From contig NZ_KB933398.1 in the NCBI RefSeq assembly GCF_000392615.1, positions 2,256,691 through 2,320,690 on the forward strand: a stretch of DNA of 64,000 bases, given 5' to 3'. Under the pieces are notes generated by a model. That model was given only the letters and a program-made list of their open reading frames with translations, did not search any database and had not been told where the DNA came from. The stretch is from Lysinibacillus sphaericus OT4b.31 (GTDB taxonomy: Bacteria; Bacillota; Bacilli; Bacillales_A; Planococcaceae). Within the stretch, counting starts at the first letter, position 1. Each line of letters opens with the position of its first letter. Of the stretch, positions 8,480 through 17,446 are shown in pieces. The position numbers were made by a program, and so were the translations under genes.

Positions 8480-10159
8480 ATGCATAAAGATGTTTTTGCA
8501 ATAGAAATTATTCAAGATTCGTTGCTAGCCATCGGGGATGAAATGTTTGTCGCTTTAGCCCGTTCTTCAATGAGTCCTGTTATCTATGAAGTTTTAGATT
8601 ATGCATGTGGTTTGACAGATGCAAAAGGTAATTTAATTAGCCAAGGAAACGGTGTGACAAGTTTTATCGGCATGTTAAGTCCAATGGTCCAACATGTTAT
8701 TGACAAGTTTAATGGCGGTGCGGATTTACACGAAGGTGACGTCATTATTATTAATGACCCCTATGTTGGGGGTGGCTCGCATTTATCCGATGTTGGCTTA
8801 GTACTACCTATCTTTTACAATGGAGAAGTGATTGCTTATTCGACAAATAAGGCGCACTGGACAGAAGTTGGTGGAATGGACCCAGGTTCATTTACCAGTA
8901 ATTCAAATGAAATCTATCAAGAAGGCTTACAGTTGCCAGGTGTCAAGCTCTATCAAAAAGGCGAACTAAGTGAAGCAGTCTATGAAATTATTGCGACCAA
9001 TGTGCGTTTACCCGAACTATCCATCGGCGATATGTTTGCACAAGTTGCCGCATTGAAAACAGGTGAAAAACGCATCCGTGAACTTTGTCAGAAGTTCGGT
9101 GCGGATGCTGTTAAATTGTCTATCCAAAAATTATTGGACAAGGGTGAAAAAATTGCAAAGCTTGAACTGCAACAATTACCAAAGGGCGAGTTTTATGCGG
9201 AAGATTTTATTGAGGGCGATCCATTAAAAGGTGGACCATACCCTATAAAAGTAAAAGTTACGATTAGTGACCAAGCATTCATTTGTGACTTTAGAGGATC
9301 ACATCCTGCGGTGCACGCTCCTGTCAACTGTTCGCAATTTGGATTAATGGCCAGTGTGAGGGTGATGTTTTTAGCGTTACTTGGTGATATCGATGTCATC
9401 AATGAAGGGGTATTTCATCGTTTGAAAATCATAACTGATGATAATTCCATCGTCTCTGCTAAACGGCCACATCCCGTTTCTATGAACTTTGAGGCGCGTA
9501 TTGGCGCAGCCGATTTAATATGGAAAGCACTTGCACAGCACCTGCCAGACAGACTTTCGGCAGGACATTTACAGTCTGTTTGTACGTTTATTTTAACGGG
9601 CAAAAACCCACACAATGACGATTCATTCCTAATTGTCGAGCCATCTGTTGGTGGTTGGGGCGCATCCAATGATGTAGATGGGCAAAGCGGGCAATATTGT
9701 ATGGGGGATGGGGAAACGTATAACCTCCCTGTGGAGATTGCGGAGACAAAATACGGTATCCATATCGATGAATATAGCTTAAACTGTGATGGTGCAGGCG
9801 CAGGAGAATTTAGAGGTGGTTTTGGTGTACGTCGAGTTTATACCATTAATCATGATGGACAAAAGGTTTCTGTTAACTTAGGCAGACATCAATTTTCACC
9901 TTTTGGCCTAAATGGCGGACATGAAGGTTCACATAACTATCTGATTATTCATAAACAAGATGGAACGAAGGTAGGGCCAATTGGTGTACTAGCAAATTAT
10001 GAACTGCAAAAAGGAGACCAAATAGAGCTTGTTACGGCAACAGGGGGAGGTTATGGCAACCCCAAAGAGAGAAGCATAGACGCAATCGAAAAAGACTTGT
10101 TGAATGAATACATTTCTTTGGAAATGGCACACAAGCACTATCGCTATAAAAACGCATAA
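8480..10159 (+). CDS. hyuB: Hydantoinase B / oxoprolinase subunit B family protein
   Basis: 559 residues, matching the HyuB family (PF02538) throughout. Seen are an N-terminal EVLDYACGLTDAKGNLI region, the conserved INDPYVGGGSHLSDVGLV segment near residue 90, the PEHAPVNC-like region (HAPVNCSQFG) and the glycine-rich C-terminal end (TATGGGYGNP) typical of the family. HyuB partners HyuA to hydrolyse cyclic amides with ATP. The ribosome site GGAGGGG overlaps the end of hyuA, so translation is probably coupled. Substrate choice among hydantoin, N-methylhydantoin and oxoproline cannot be read from the sequence. Confidence 0.9.
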   Translation: MHKDVFAIEIIQDSLLAIGDEMFVALARSSMSPVIYEVLDYACGLTDAKGNLISQGNGVTSFIGMLSPMVQHVIDKFNGGADLHEGDVIIINDPYVGGGSHLSDVGLVLPIFYNGEVIAYSTNKAHWTEVGGMDPGSFTSNSNEIYQEGLQLPGVKLYQKGELSEAVYEIIATNVRLPELSIGDMFAQVAALKTGEKRIRELCQKFGADAVKLSIQKLLDKGEKIAKLELQQLPKGEFYAEDFIEGDPLKGGPYPIKVKVTISDQAFICDFRGSHPAVHAPVNCSQFGLMASVRVMFLALLGDIDVINEGVFHRLKIITDDNSIVSAKRPHPVSMNFEARIGAADLIWKALAQHLPDRLSAGHLQSVCTFILTGKNPHNDDSFLIVEPSVGGWGASNDVDGQSGQYCMGDGETYNLPVEIAETKYGIHIDEYSLNCDGAGAGEFRGGFGVRRVYTINHDGQKVSVNLGRHQFSPFGLNGGHEGSHNYLIIHKQDGTKVGPIGVLANYELQKGDQIELVTATGGGYGNPKERSIDAIEKDLLNEYISLEMAHKHYRYKNA

Positions 10160-10174
10160 AAAAAGGAGAAGGTA

Positions 10175-10927
10175 ATGACTGTCAAGACGTTAAAGAACTC
10201 ATTGGATATACTAGAATGTTTTGCCTCTACAGAAAACGCATTAGGGGTGCGTGAAATTTCACGCATGACAAACATGCATACAAGTGTTGTGCAAAGAACA
10301 ATCAATACATTTACAGAAGCGGGATACTTAATACAAGATGAAGGCACTAAAAAATATAAAATGGGTTACAAAATGTTTATATTTTATGATGTGCTTTCGC
10401 ATTCAAATGACCCGCATTCTACCATTTATGAATTGATGCAAAATCTCGCTAGTGAAATCAATGAATCCGTATTTCTAACTTATATGGATAATGAATACGG
10501 TGTCACAACCAAAATAGCTGAAAGCAATAAGAATATAAAATATGCGGTGTCATTAGGAACGAAAACGCCGCTTTATATCGGTGCTTCCTGTAAAGTAATG
10601 TTTGCCTATCTAGACGAAGAAAAACAGCTTGAATTGTTAGCGCATTTTAATAAAGAACAGTCACAAGAAGAACATAAACAGCTTCTTGCACACTTAAAAA
10701 ATGAGCTACAAATCATTCGACAACATAATTGGTGTATGACAGTAGGTGAATACAATGAGCATGCTTTTGGTATAAGTGTTCCATTATTCAATAAAAAGAA
10801 AGAAATTATGGCGTCTCTTACGATTTCTGGTTTGATATATGACATGAATGAGCAGAGGGAGAAATATATGCTTGCACAGTTATTACAAGTTTCTCATCAA
10901 ATTCAATCTCACATTACTAAACTATAA
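10175..10927 (+). CDS. IclR-family transcriptional regulator
   Basis: 250 residues. The N-terminal winged helix spans about 1-65: KNSLDILECFASTENALGVR, then a recognition helix around MHTSVVQRTINTF. An effector-binding domain follows, with the typical ESVFLTYMDNEYG and GASCKVMFAYLDEE segments. It lies third in the operon, 15 nt after hyuB behind AAAGGAGAAGG. It most likely senses the hyu substrate and acts at the GGAAC palindrome upstream of hyuA. Placing the regulator inside the operon it controls would give feedback. Confidence 0.85.
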   Translation: MTVKTLKNSLDILECFASTENALGVREISRMTNMHTSVVQRTINTFTEAGYLIQDEGTKKYKMGYKMFIFYDVLSHSNDPHSTIYELMQNLASEINESVFLTYMDNEYGVTTKIAESNKNIKYAVSLGTKTPLYIGASCKVMFAYLDEEKQLELLAHFNKEQSQEEHKQLLAHLKNELQIIRQHNWCMTVGEYNEHAFGISVPLFNKKKEIMASLTISGLIYDMNEQREKYMLAQLLQVSHQIQSHITKL

Positions 10928-10946
10928 CTAGATAGGAGCTGACTTA

Positions 10947-12521
10947 ATGAATAATAAAGTATTACATCCTAGAGCCTTAGAACCTATGACTCTACTAATG
11001 ATAGTTTTAACATCTGTGGTTGGTGCCATAATTGGGATGCAACTGATTACTTCCTTAGGAATTTCTGCAAATACGTCTATTGTCGGTGCTATTTTTGCCA
11101 TGATTTTAGGAAGAATTCCTATTGGGAAATTCCTAGAGTTTAAATCAGTTCATCGTCAAAATATTATCCAAACGGCAATATCTTCGGCAACGTTTAGTGC
11201 AGCGAGTAGTTTAATGCTGCCCATTGGTATTCCGTATGTTTTAGGCTATGAATCCTTAGTTTTACCATTGTTTATTGGTGTTATTTTAGCGATGTTTGTA
11301 GATGCTTTATTATTATATAAATTTTTTGATACGAAGATTTTCCCGGCGGCCGGTACATGGCCACCCGGGATTGCCACTGCTGAAGCGATTAAAGCTGGAG
11401 ATAAGGGCGGTAAGAATGCAAAAGTTTTAATCGGTGGTGTGATAATCGGTATTGTGGGCTCCGTACTAAAAATTCCTATGTCAGCTTTTGGTGTAGCGTT
11501 TATCGGGAATATTTGGGCGCTTACCATGTTTGGAATTGGTCTTTTACTAAGAGGCTATTCGGTTCAATTATTTAATGTAGATTTAAATCAATATTATATT
11601 CCACATGGCATTATGATTGGTGCAGGTATTGTGGCGCTGTTCCAAGTAGCTTTTGCTTTACTAGCGAAAAAGTCTGATAAAAAGACAGAAGAATTACAAT
11701 ATTCTAAAAATGCGAAAGAAATTAGACAGGCCTTTGGTGCTGGATTTATCGCTTATTTAATGATTTCCTTATTAATCGCATTTTTAGGTGGAATCATTTC
11801 ACATATGTCTATTGGTATGTTAGTAGGCTTCATCGTGTTCGCAACCGTTGCTGCCTTTGTACATGAGCTCATCGTTGGTATTGCTGCCATGCATGCAGGA
11901 TGGTTCCCGGCGTTTGCCGTTGCATTTATTACGCTAATTGTCGGCATTTTGATTGGTTTCCCGCCCCCAGCACTGGCATTATTAGCTGGCTATAGTGCAG
12001 CAACAGGGGTTGCATTTGCGGATATGGGCTATGATTTGAAAACGGGGTATATTTTACGTGGAAATGGTAGTAATCCAGCATTAGAAAAAGAAGGGCGCAA
12101 ACAGCAAATGATCGCTGGGATTATAGCCTTTTCTATTTCTGCCATTGTTGTTTTACTATCGTACAAATCTTATTTTGCACAAGATTTAGTAGCACCAGTC
12201 AACCATGTTTATGCGGCAACTATTCAATCGGGTGTTACAGGCGATGTGGCGAAACAGTTAATGATTTGGGCCATTCCGGGCGCATTGATCCAACTTCTTG
12301 GTGGGTCAAAGAGACAAATGGGTATCTTGTTTGCGACAGGTTTATTGCTTGTCAATCCTCTTGCTGGGTGGGCAGTGTTAATCGGTATTTTACTGCGTAT
12401 TATTTTCACTAAAGTCACGAAAGGGAAGAAAGAGTCTGAAATGACGGTGTTTGCAGCAGGTGTCATTGCTGGGGATGCTTTATATAGTTTCTTCTCTTCC
12501 GTTTTCAAAATGGGAAAATAG
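10947..12521 (+). CDS. OPT-family oligopeptide-type transporter
   Basis: 524 residues with about 12-14 hydrophobic helices. The segment FPAAGTWPPGIATAEAIKAG near residue 135 is the signature of OPT transporters, in which conserved Pro and Trp residues precede a helix. A second family segment (GYSAATGVAFADMGYDLKTG) lies near residue 355. OPT proteins are proton-coupled importers of oligopeptides and related amides. Its place between iclR and the DUF917 gene suggests it imports the cyclic amide or peptide-like substrate of the operon. The ribosome site TAGGAGCTG is 9 nt from the start. Confidence 0.85.
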   Translation: MNNKVLHPRALEPMTLLMIVLTSVVGAIIGMQLITSLGISANTSIVGAIFAMILGRIPIGKFLEFKSVHRQNIIQTAISSATFSAASSLMLPIGIPYVLGYESLVLPLFIGVILAMFVDALLLYKFFDTKIFPAAGTWPPGIATAEAIKAGDKGGKNAKVLIGGVIIGIVGSVLKIPMSAFGVAFIGNIWALTMFGIGLLLRGYSVQLFNVDLNQYYIPHGIMIGAGIVALFQVAFALLAKKSDKKTEELQYSKNAKEIRQAFGAGFIAYLMISLLIAFLGGIISHMSIGMLVGFIVFATVAAFVHELIVGIAAMHAGWFPAFAVAFITLIVGILIGFPPPALALLAGYSAATGVAFADMGYDLKTGYILRGNGSNPALEKEGRKQQMIAGIIAFSISAIVVLLSYKSYFAQDLVAPVNHVYAATIQSGVTGDVAKQLMIWAIPGALIQLLGGSKRQMGILFATGLLLVNPLAGWAVLIGILLRIIFTKVTKGKKESEMTVFAAGVIAGDALYSFFSSVFKMGK

Positions 12522-12536
12522 AAAGGGGATATCTTG

Positions 12537-13580
12537 ATGGTAAAAGTGCTAACGTATGAGGATGGTATTGCTGCTGTCTATGGCGGTACGATTCTAGGAG
12601 GCGGTGGTGGTGGCCTCCTAGAGGAAGGCCTAAAGCTTGTAGAGGAAATTTTCGAGGCCGGGGCACCTCAGTTAATGGATATATCAGAATTAGCGAATGA
12701 AGATTTAATCGCTTGTGTGGCCATGGTGGGAGCTCCGTCAGCGGCAAACCAATATATATCTAATGAACAGCTGTGCTGGAGCTATAGCAAGTTGAATACC
12801 TATATGGCTAATCGATTAAAAGGAATCATTACGAACGAAAACGGTGCGATTACGACGATTAATGGCTGGCTGCAATCGGTGTTATTACATGTACCGGTAG
12901 TGGATGCCCCCTGTAATGGGCGAGCACATCCAACAGGAATCATGGGCTCCTTGAATTTACATGAACAACAACATTATCAATCGGTGCAATTTTATGCTGG
13001 TGGAAAAAATAAATGGGCCATACAAGGTTTTGTAGAAGGTGATTTGCAAAATACGGCAAAAAGCGTTCGCCATGCTTCCGTGTTAGCTGGTGGCATGGTG
13101 GGGGTAACGCGAAACCCAGTAACCATTAGCTATTTAAAAGAACATGGCGCACCATATGCCATTTCTGATGCCATTGCGCTTGGCTATAGCTTCCTTAAGG
13201 GACAAACAATGGATGAAAAATTGCAAAATGTCATGCGTCAGTTGAATGGCATACACATTGTCTCGGGAAAAGTAACAGACTATTCTCTAACCAAGGACAA
13301 TGGCTTTGACGTAGGCAAATTATCGGTTGAGGATTTCAGCCTGACATTCTGGAACGAGTATATGACTTTAGCAAAAGCAGGTACCATCCATTCTAAATTT
13401 CCAGACTTACTCATGACATTCGATACGGAAAGCATGATGCCTGTACCAAGTGCAAGCATTAAAGAGGGCATGCATGTAGCCGTTATTCAAGTCGATCAAA
13501 GCCACTTGAAATTAAGCACAACGATGAAAAATGCTGCGCTACTTGCGGAAATTGATGAAGTCATTGGCGCTGTTCGATAG
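12537..13580 (+). CDS. DUF917-family protein (S-methyl thiohydantoin desulfurase-like family)
   Basis: 347 residues. The glycine-rich N-terminus (GGTILGGGGGGLLEEG), the VDAPCNGRAHPTG segment near residue 120 and the GHxVS-like middle (IHIVSGKVTDYS) place it in the DUF917 family. As I recall, Pfam has renamed this family after S-methyl thiohydantoin desulfurase. Members recur beside HyuAB-type genes. In this operon it is the likely partner enzyme acting on the ring before or after HyuAB. ATG at 12537 is preferred over TTG at 12534 because AAAGGGGAT is then 6 nt away. The exact reaction is unproven. Confidence 0.8.
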   Translation: MVKVLTYEDGIAAVYGGTILGGGGGGLLEEGLKLVEEIFEAGAPQLMDISELANEDLIACVAMVGAPSAANQYISNEQLCWSYSKLNTYMANRLKGIITNENGAITTINGWLQSVLLHVPVVDAPCNGRAHPTGIMGSLNLHEQQHYQSVQFYAGGKNKWAIQGFVEGDLQNTAKSVRHASVLAGGMVGVTRNPVTISYLKEHGAPYAISDAIALGYSFLKGQTMDEKLQNVMRQLNGIHIVSGKVTDYSLTKDNGFDVGKLSVEDFSLTFWNEYMTLAKAGTIHSKFPDLLMTFDTESMMPVPSASIKEGMHVAVIQVDQSHLKLSTTMKNAALLAEIDEVIGAVR

Positions 13581-13679
13581 TCATTTGACAGTGCGCTGAT
13601 GTCGTTGGGTATGCAGGCGCAAAACGCTCAGGACCGACGCAAATCGGGGATATTGCGGCAACACGGATAGGCAAAATAT

Positions 13680-13720
13680 AAAAGCTGCCAACATCTAATA
13701 TCAAGATGGGCAGCTTTTAT
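13680..13720 (+). terminator. Strong intrinsic terminator of the hyu operon
   Basis: AAAAGCTGCC pairs perfectly with GGCAGCTTTT, and an inner CATCT/AGATG stem closes a 7-nt loop. It lies 100 nt after the DUF917 stop and closes the operon. Confidence 0.9.
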
Positions 13721-14763
13721 TGTTCCTTCAGCGGGAAGGTATTACATAACATCACTTTAGTTCCTACTTCCTTTACGCTTAATGCTTCGTTATTACCAAT
13801 GGCTTAAATGTACATACTTCGGAAAAATCGTTGCCTAAAACGATCATTCTATTTGTTGTTAGCACGACTCAGATGAACAGCCCTTCGCAAAATGATAACA
13901 GCTACTTGGTGATTCCTTTACCATTAAAGGGAGGAGTTACGTTCACACATACTTAACTTCTGTATAGAAGAAGGTAACATCAATCAATGAAAAAATCTAT
14001 CACACAGCTGCTAGCAATTGGCTAAAGCCTACTTGGTCATGAAAACAAAACTAACTGTTTGTTCACATATTTTGTATTGTACATTCACTATGCGGGTTAA
14101 CAAAAAAGAAATTCTAAGGGAAAGTGTTCACTTTTATTTGTTTCTCTCAAATGCTTATTTCAAAAGATGATCGGTAACGCTATACGCCCGTTAATCTTTC
14201 AAAAAATTTGTTCAAACATTATTCAATTGTAAGCCCGCTGAAGTTGTATAAGTTTGTAAAAAACATAGCGCCTGTACATTACGCAAATAGTGAGGGTACA
14301 GAACAATAGAGGTTGTTCTGTACAATTATCATATAATATTCTGAAAAATTAGTCAATTGAAACCCTGTTCTTGTACTAGAAGTTTTTTTGACTACATAAA
14401 AGGCTTCGTTGTTACCAACTCTTGCATGCACTCTAATATTTGCCATATAAGCGATTTAGTATATATGAATGAGAAAAAATCGTATTGTTAAGTGTGTAGT
14501 GTAAGGCATTACTTGTAGGTCATTAACGATGATTGAGTGGACTATTGATTTTTGAGAGAATCTATAGTGAACTGCAGGTTCTATTATTTGGTAATCAGTT
14601 GCTATATATTAATAGCAGATCTTAGAAGCATGTTCGTGAACTATATTATACTTCTTAGCGGAGAAAATCGTTTAATGTAAGACGTATTGAAGACTTCTAA
14701 ATGATTGCGGCTCTAGGGACGCCTGTTTATTGGTACAATGCTATGTGAATTTCAAATAGGTAA
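13721..14763. other. About 1 kb without a supported gene; scraps only
   Basis: No intact gene found. The minus strand has a 55-codon frame from the ATG at about 14445 to about 14280, reading MANIRVHARVGNNEAFYVVK. A second minus-strand stretch near 13770-13805 reads GNNEALSVKEVGTK. The shared GNNEA(F/L).V motif suggests two diverged copies of one small gene, both probably decayed. Neither has a ribosome site. An inverted repeat at 14296-14323 overlaps the first frame. Confidence 0.3.
14296..14323. repeat. Perfect 11-bp inverted repeat
   Basis: GTACAGAACAA and its exact reverse complement flank a 6-nt loop (TAGAGG). There is no T-run on either strand. It may be an RNA hairpin or a protein-binding palindrome in the decayed zone. 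Confidence 0.65.
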
Positions 14764-15773
14764 ACTAAAATACCTAAAATTGCAGAGATTGAAGAAGATT
14801 TTTTTAATTTTATTTTAATAGGAACTACCTTTTTACTTTACAATTTCATATGCTTTTTACAAAGATATATAAGTTATTCTGTAATAAAGAAGGCAACAAA
14901 TGATATATACCAAATTAATAAGAGAAATTTATATATATCTTTTTTTTATGTATTATGGTCTAGTTCGAAAAAATACTTTTCTTTTAAATCACGGAGAGAA
15001 GTATTAAATTTCCTTAAAAATTTGGTTTCCCCAGATTTATTTTTCTCAAAATTCTTCAAGCATGAATTAACAAAAAATAAAGTAAGTAAAGATAATTCTC
15101 AAAATGAACTTTATTATTCAATTGGAAAAAATGGAGAGAACTATTCTAATATAGAATGGTGCGAAATTAAAATTGAAAGAAAGTTCTTTATTGAATGGAC
15201 TAACTGGCTAAATATTCTAATTACGGTATTATCGGTAATTATAAGTGTTAGCTTATTCTATTTTTGTAGCGAAAACTCTATATTAATAATGTTGATTTGG
15301 TTTTTAATATTCAGAATGATATCAAGAGTTATAGAAATTTGATAGCATTTTATTCAGGAGAGGTTTTTCATCAAAACGATAAATATGATATTAATAACCA
15401 CATATTAAGGTGTAATAATGGAGTTATATGTGAATTTTAAGGAGAAGAGCTTACTAAAAACATAGTATATATTGATAAATTTAAATCCTCAATTTTAAGA
15501 AGTGAAGCTAGAATTTCTTTAGCAATGCATACATTAGTAGAATTATTTTATTTGTATAGTGCGATTTATATTTTCTGTGATTGGGCTTATGTTTTAGATA
15601 ATAGATTAGAAGTTATAAGTCCATTAAAATCACTCTTAATTAGTATGAGTCTTGGAGTTTTTAACATATCATATTCAATGGATTATAATAATTTAATAAT
15701 AGGAATTATACATGTGAGTCAGGTCTTTCTAAGTGTGATAATATTATTATCCCTGGCACAATATCTTAGCTAA
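14764..15773 (+). pseudogene. Membrane-protein gene broken by a frameshift and a nonsense codon
   Basis: A plus-strand frame is open from 14764 to 15342 (about 190 codons) but has no ATG/GTG/TTG with a ribosome site near its beginning. It encodes several hydrophobic helices, including a pair at about 15210-15320 around an FCSENS loop. Near 15335 the reading jumps frame, continues as NLIAFYSGEVFHQNDKYDIN, meets a TAA at 15438, and then stays open through another three helices to 15773. Read through, the product would be a membrane protein of about 330 residues. I do not recognise the family. Two apparent short genes here (15022-15342 and 15525-15773) are pieces of it. Confidence 0.5.
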
Positions 15774-15982
15774 AGTGATAACATTAATTAAAATCAGTAT
15801 GAGAACAGGCTTTATTCATATCTGGTGAAACGGTACAAGGTGAGCCATATAAAAGGACCATTGTTCGTTCTAAGTATATAAAATAGAATATTATTTCAAA
15901 CATAGTTTATAAGTGTAAATGACACTAATAAACTATTTTTGTACTTTTAAGGGCGAATTCTATATATTTATCAGAGCAATTT

Positions 15983-16015
15983 AAAGCTTACATAATTCGG
16001 GAAAGGTAAGCTTTT
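15983..16015 (+). terminator. Terminator-like hairpin
   Basis: AAAGCTTAC pairs with GTAAGCTTT around a 14-nt loop and is followed by a short T-run. It lies 210 nt downstream of the broken membrane-protein gene. Confidence 0.6.
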
Positions 16016-16211
16016 CTAAAATTAATGGAGTAGTAGTATAAACGGGCACGTATGTCTTTGGAAAGCTCATGAAACCCCTCTTCAGTGAATAGCCCCTTCA
16101 CAGTTTGTATAAGTTTTAGAATTAGTACGATATTACATTTATATTAAATATTTACAAATTTGTTATTTTGGCATAAAATGTAAGGTGAAATAAAATTTAG
16201 GAGGTAGTATA

Positions 16212-16922
16212 TTGAAAAAATTAATTAGTATGTTATCTATCTTTTCTTTACTGGTGTTATTAATCCCAACGCAAGCTGATGCTGCATCAACGGGTACGGG
16301 ACCATACAGAAAGGTATTATCAAATTCAGGTTATTCGTGGATGTCTACAAATGTTTACATACCTGGTGGGAATGACGTAAGTTATGGTAATTCAACGGAT
16401 ACAGGTTATATTTATTTAGGTGGACATAGTGGTTCGGTAGAAGTAGATGCGGGATTACAACATAGTCCAACACTAGATAATTGGGCACCTTTTATTTCTG
16501 TGAATGGTACTCGTCCTTCAAGTGGTACGTCAACAACTCGTTTTAAAAGTGCACAAACTGTCTTTATGAAGTTTTATGTAACCTCTGATAATACTGTGGA
16601 GCTTAGTGTAAGTGGGATTGCTACAGATGGGGTCAAACGTACAGTCGTGGTAAATGCTACTGCTAATGGATGGAAAAAAAGTGGAACAGGCAATTCTTTA
16701 AAACGTGTAACGTCAATTGCACAAGTTGGTGGCGATAATTTTGCTTCTAAGTCTTATCTGAAAAATGTATATTGGTCAGACGCTACAATAGGGACAAGTT
16801 CTACTTCAAATGCAGTTTGGTCTGGAGAACATACGAATGCTTTCACTAGCTATCAAGCACCTTATGTATCAGTTCAATATGTAAATCAAAGTACAGAAAC
16901 TGTAAACATAAATTTAAATTAA
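16212..16922 (+). CDS. Secreted protein, YrpD-like
   Basis: 236 residues. A signal peptide (MKKLISMLSIFSLLVLLIP) ends at an A-x-A site (ADA) near residue 24. The mature part is rich in Ser, Thr, Gly and aromatic residues, with no Cys, typical of an all-beta extracellular domain. Length and composition resemble the B. subtilis YrpD family of secreted proteins of unknown function; this resemblance is from memory and is not certain. The start is TTG behind GGAGG at 7 nt spacing. It stands alone between terminator-like hairpins. Confidence 0.6.
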   Translation: MKKLISMLSIFSLLVLLIPTQADAASTGTGPYRKVLSNSGYSWMSTNVYIPGGNDVSYGNSTDTGYIYLGGHSGSVEVDAGLQHSPTLDNWAPFISVNGTRPSSGTSTTRFKSAQTVFMKFYVTSDNTVELSVSGIATDGVKRTVVVNATANGWKKSGTGNSLKRVTSIAQVGGDNFASKSYLKNVYWSDATIGTSSTSNAVWSGEHTNAFTSYQAPYVSVQYVNQSTETVNINLN

Positions 16923-17117
16923 TTTAAATAGAAAATTATGCTAATGAAATTGGTATTCCACATCACACGTAGGGTAGGTTGACATCGTTAGAACTTCCAA
17001 TGCGGACGCAACGCTATCATTAAAGACTATCAAGAAGGCGTTTCAATCGCTGACAATCAAAAGACTAACAAAGTTGGAACCGGAACAATTTATCATTCCT
17101 TAAACGTGTTGGAACAA
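16923..17117. other. Intergenic, possible coding scrap
   Basis: No supported gene. A plus-strand frame without start (16992-17129) reads NAIIKDYQEGVSIADNQKTN and then GTIYHSLNVLEQ before a stop that falls inside the terminator hairpin. It looks like the tail of a gene that once used that terminator, but I do not recognise the family. Confidence 0.25.
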
Positions 17118-17164
17118 AACGATCAATGAACGAATTAAATTTCGTTTGTTGGTCGTTGTTTTTT
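17118..17164 (+). terminator. Intrinsic terminator
   Basis: Two 17-nt arms (17118-17134 and 17141-17157) pair with a few G-T and mismatched positions around a TTAAAT loop, and a T-run follows at 17159-17164. Confidence 0.75.
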
Positions 17165-17404
17165 GCGTTGAAAGTGCGTAACCCCAAAGCCTCTATTCTG
17201 ATAAGTGCTTTCTGGTGTTCGGAATTTGCGCACAACTTTTTTGGGGGTTTGATTTTCTAAAAGATTGTTACTAGTCAACTAACGGTAGGTTAGTTAGGTA
17301 AGAAAGTTATTAAAAAAATTTGAGGTTTATATTGGAAGTATCACTTGATTTTAACTAGAAAAGGAAATGATTACATTCTTATGATAGTTTTATGTGTAAA
17401 ATTT

Positions 17405-17413
17405 TGCTATAAT
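17405..17413 (+). promoter_or_regulatory. Extended -10 promoter of the amidase gene
   Basis: TGCTATAAT is a perfect extended -10 element (TGnTATAAT). No good -35 is present 17 nt upstream, which is normal for extended -10 promoters. Predicted start is near 17420, just before the GGGAGG ribosome site. Confidence 0.6.
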
Positions 17414-17446
17414 AGATACAAGAATAGGAAGGGAGGAAATAGGGCA

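Noticed and set aside
14881-15000. 35-codon ORF MIYTKLIREIYIYLFF
   Set aside because: Out of frame with the longer membrane-protein reading and lacks a clear ribosome site.
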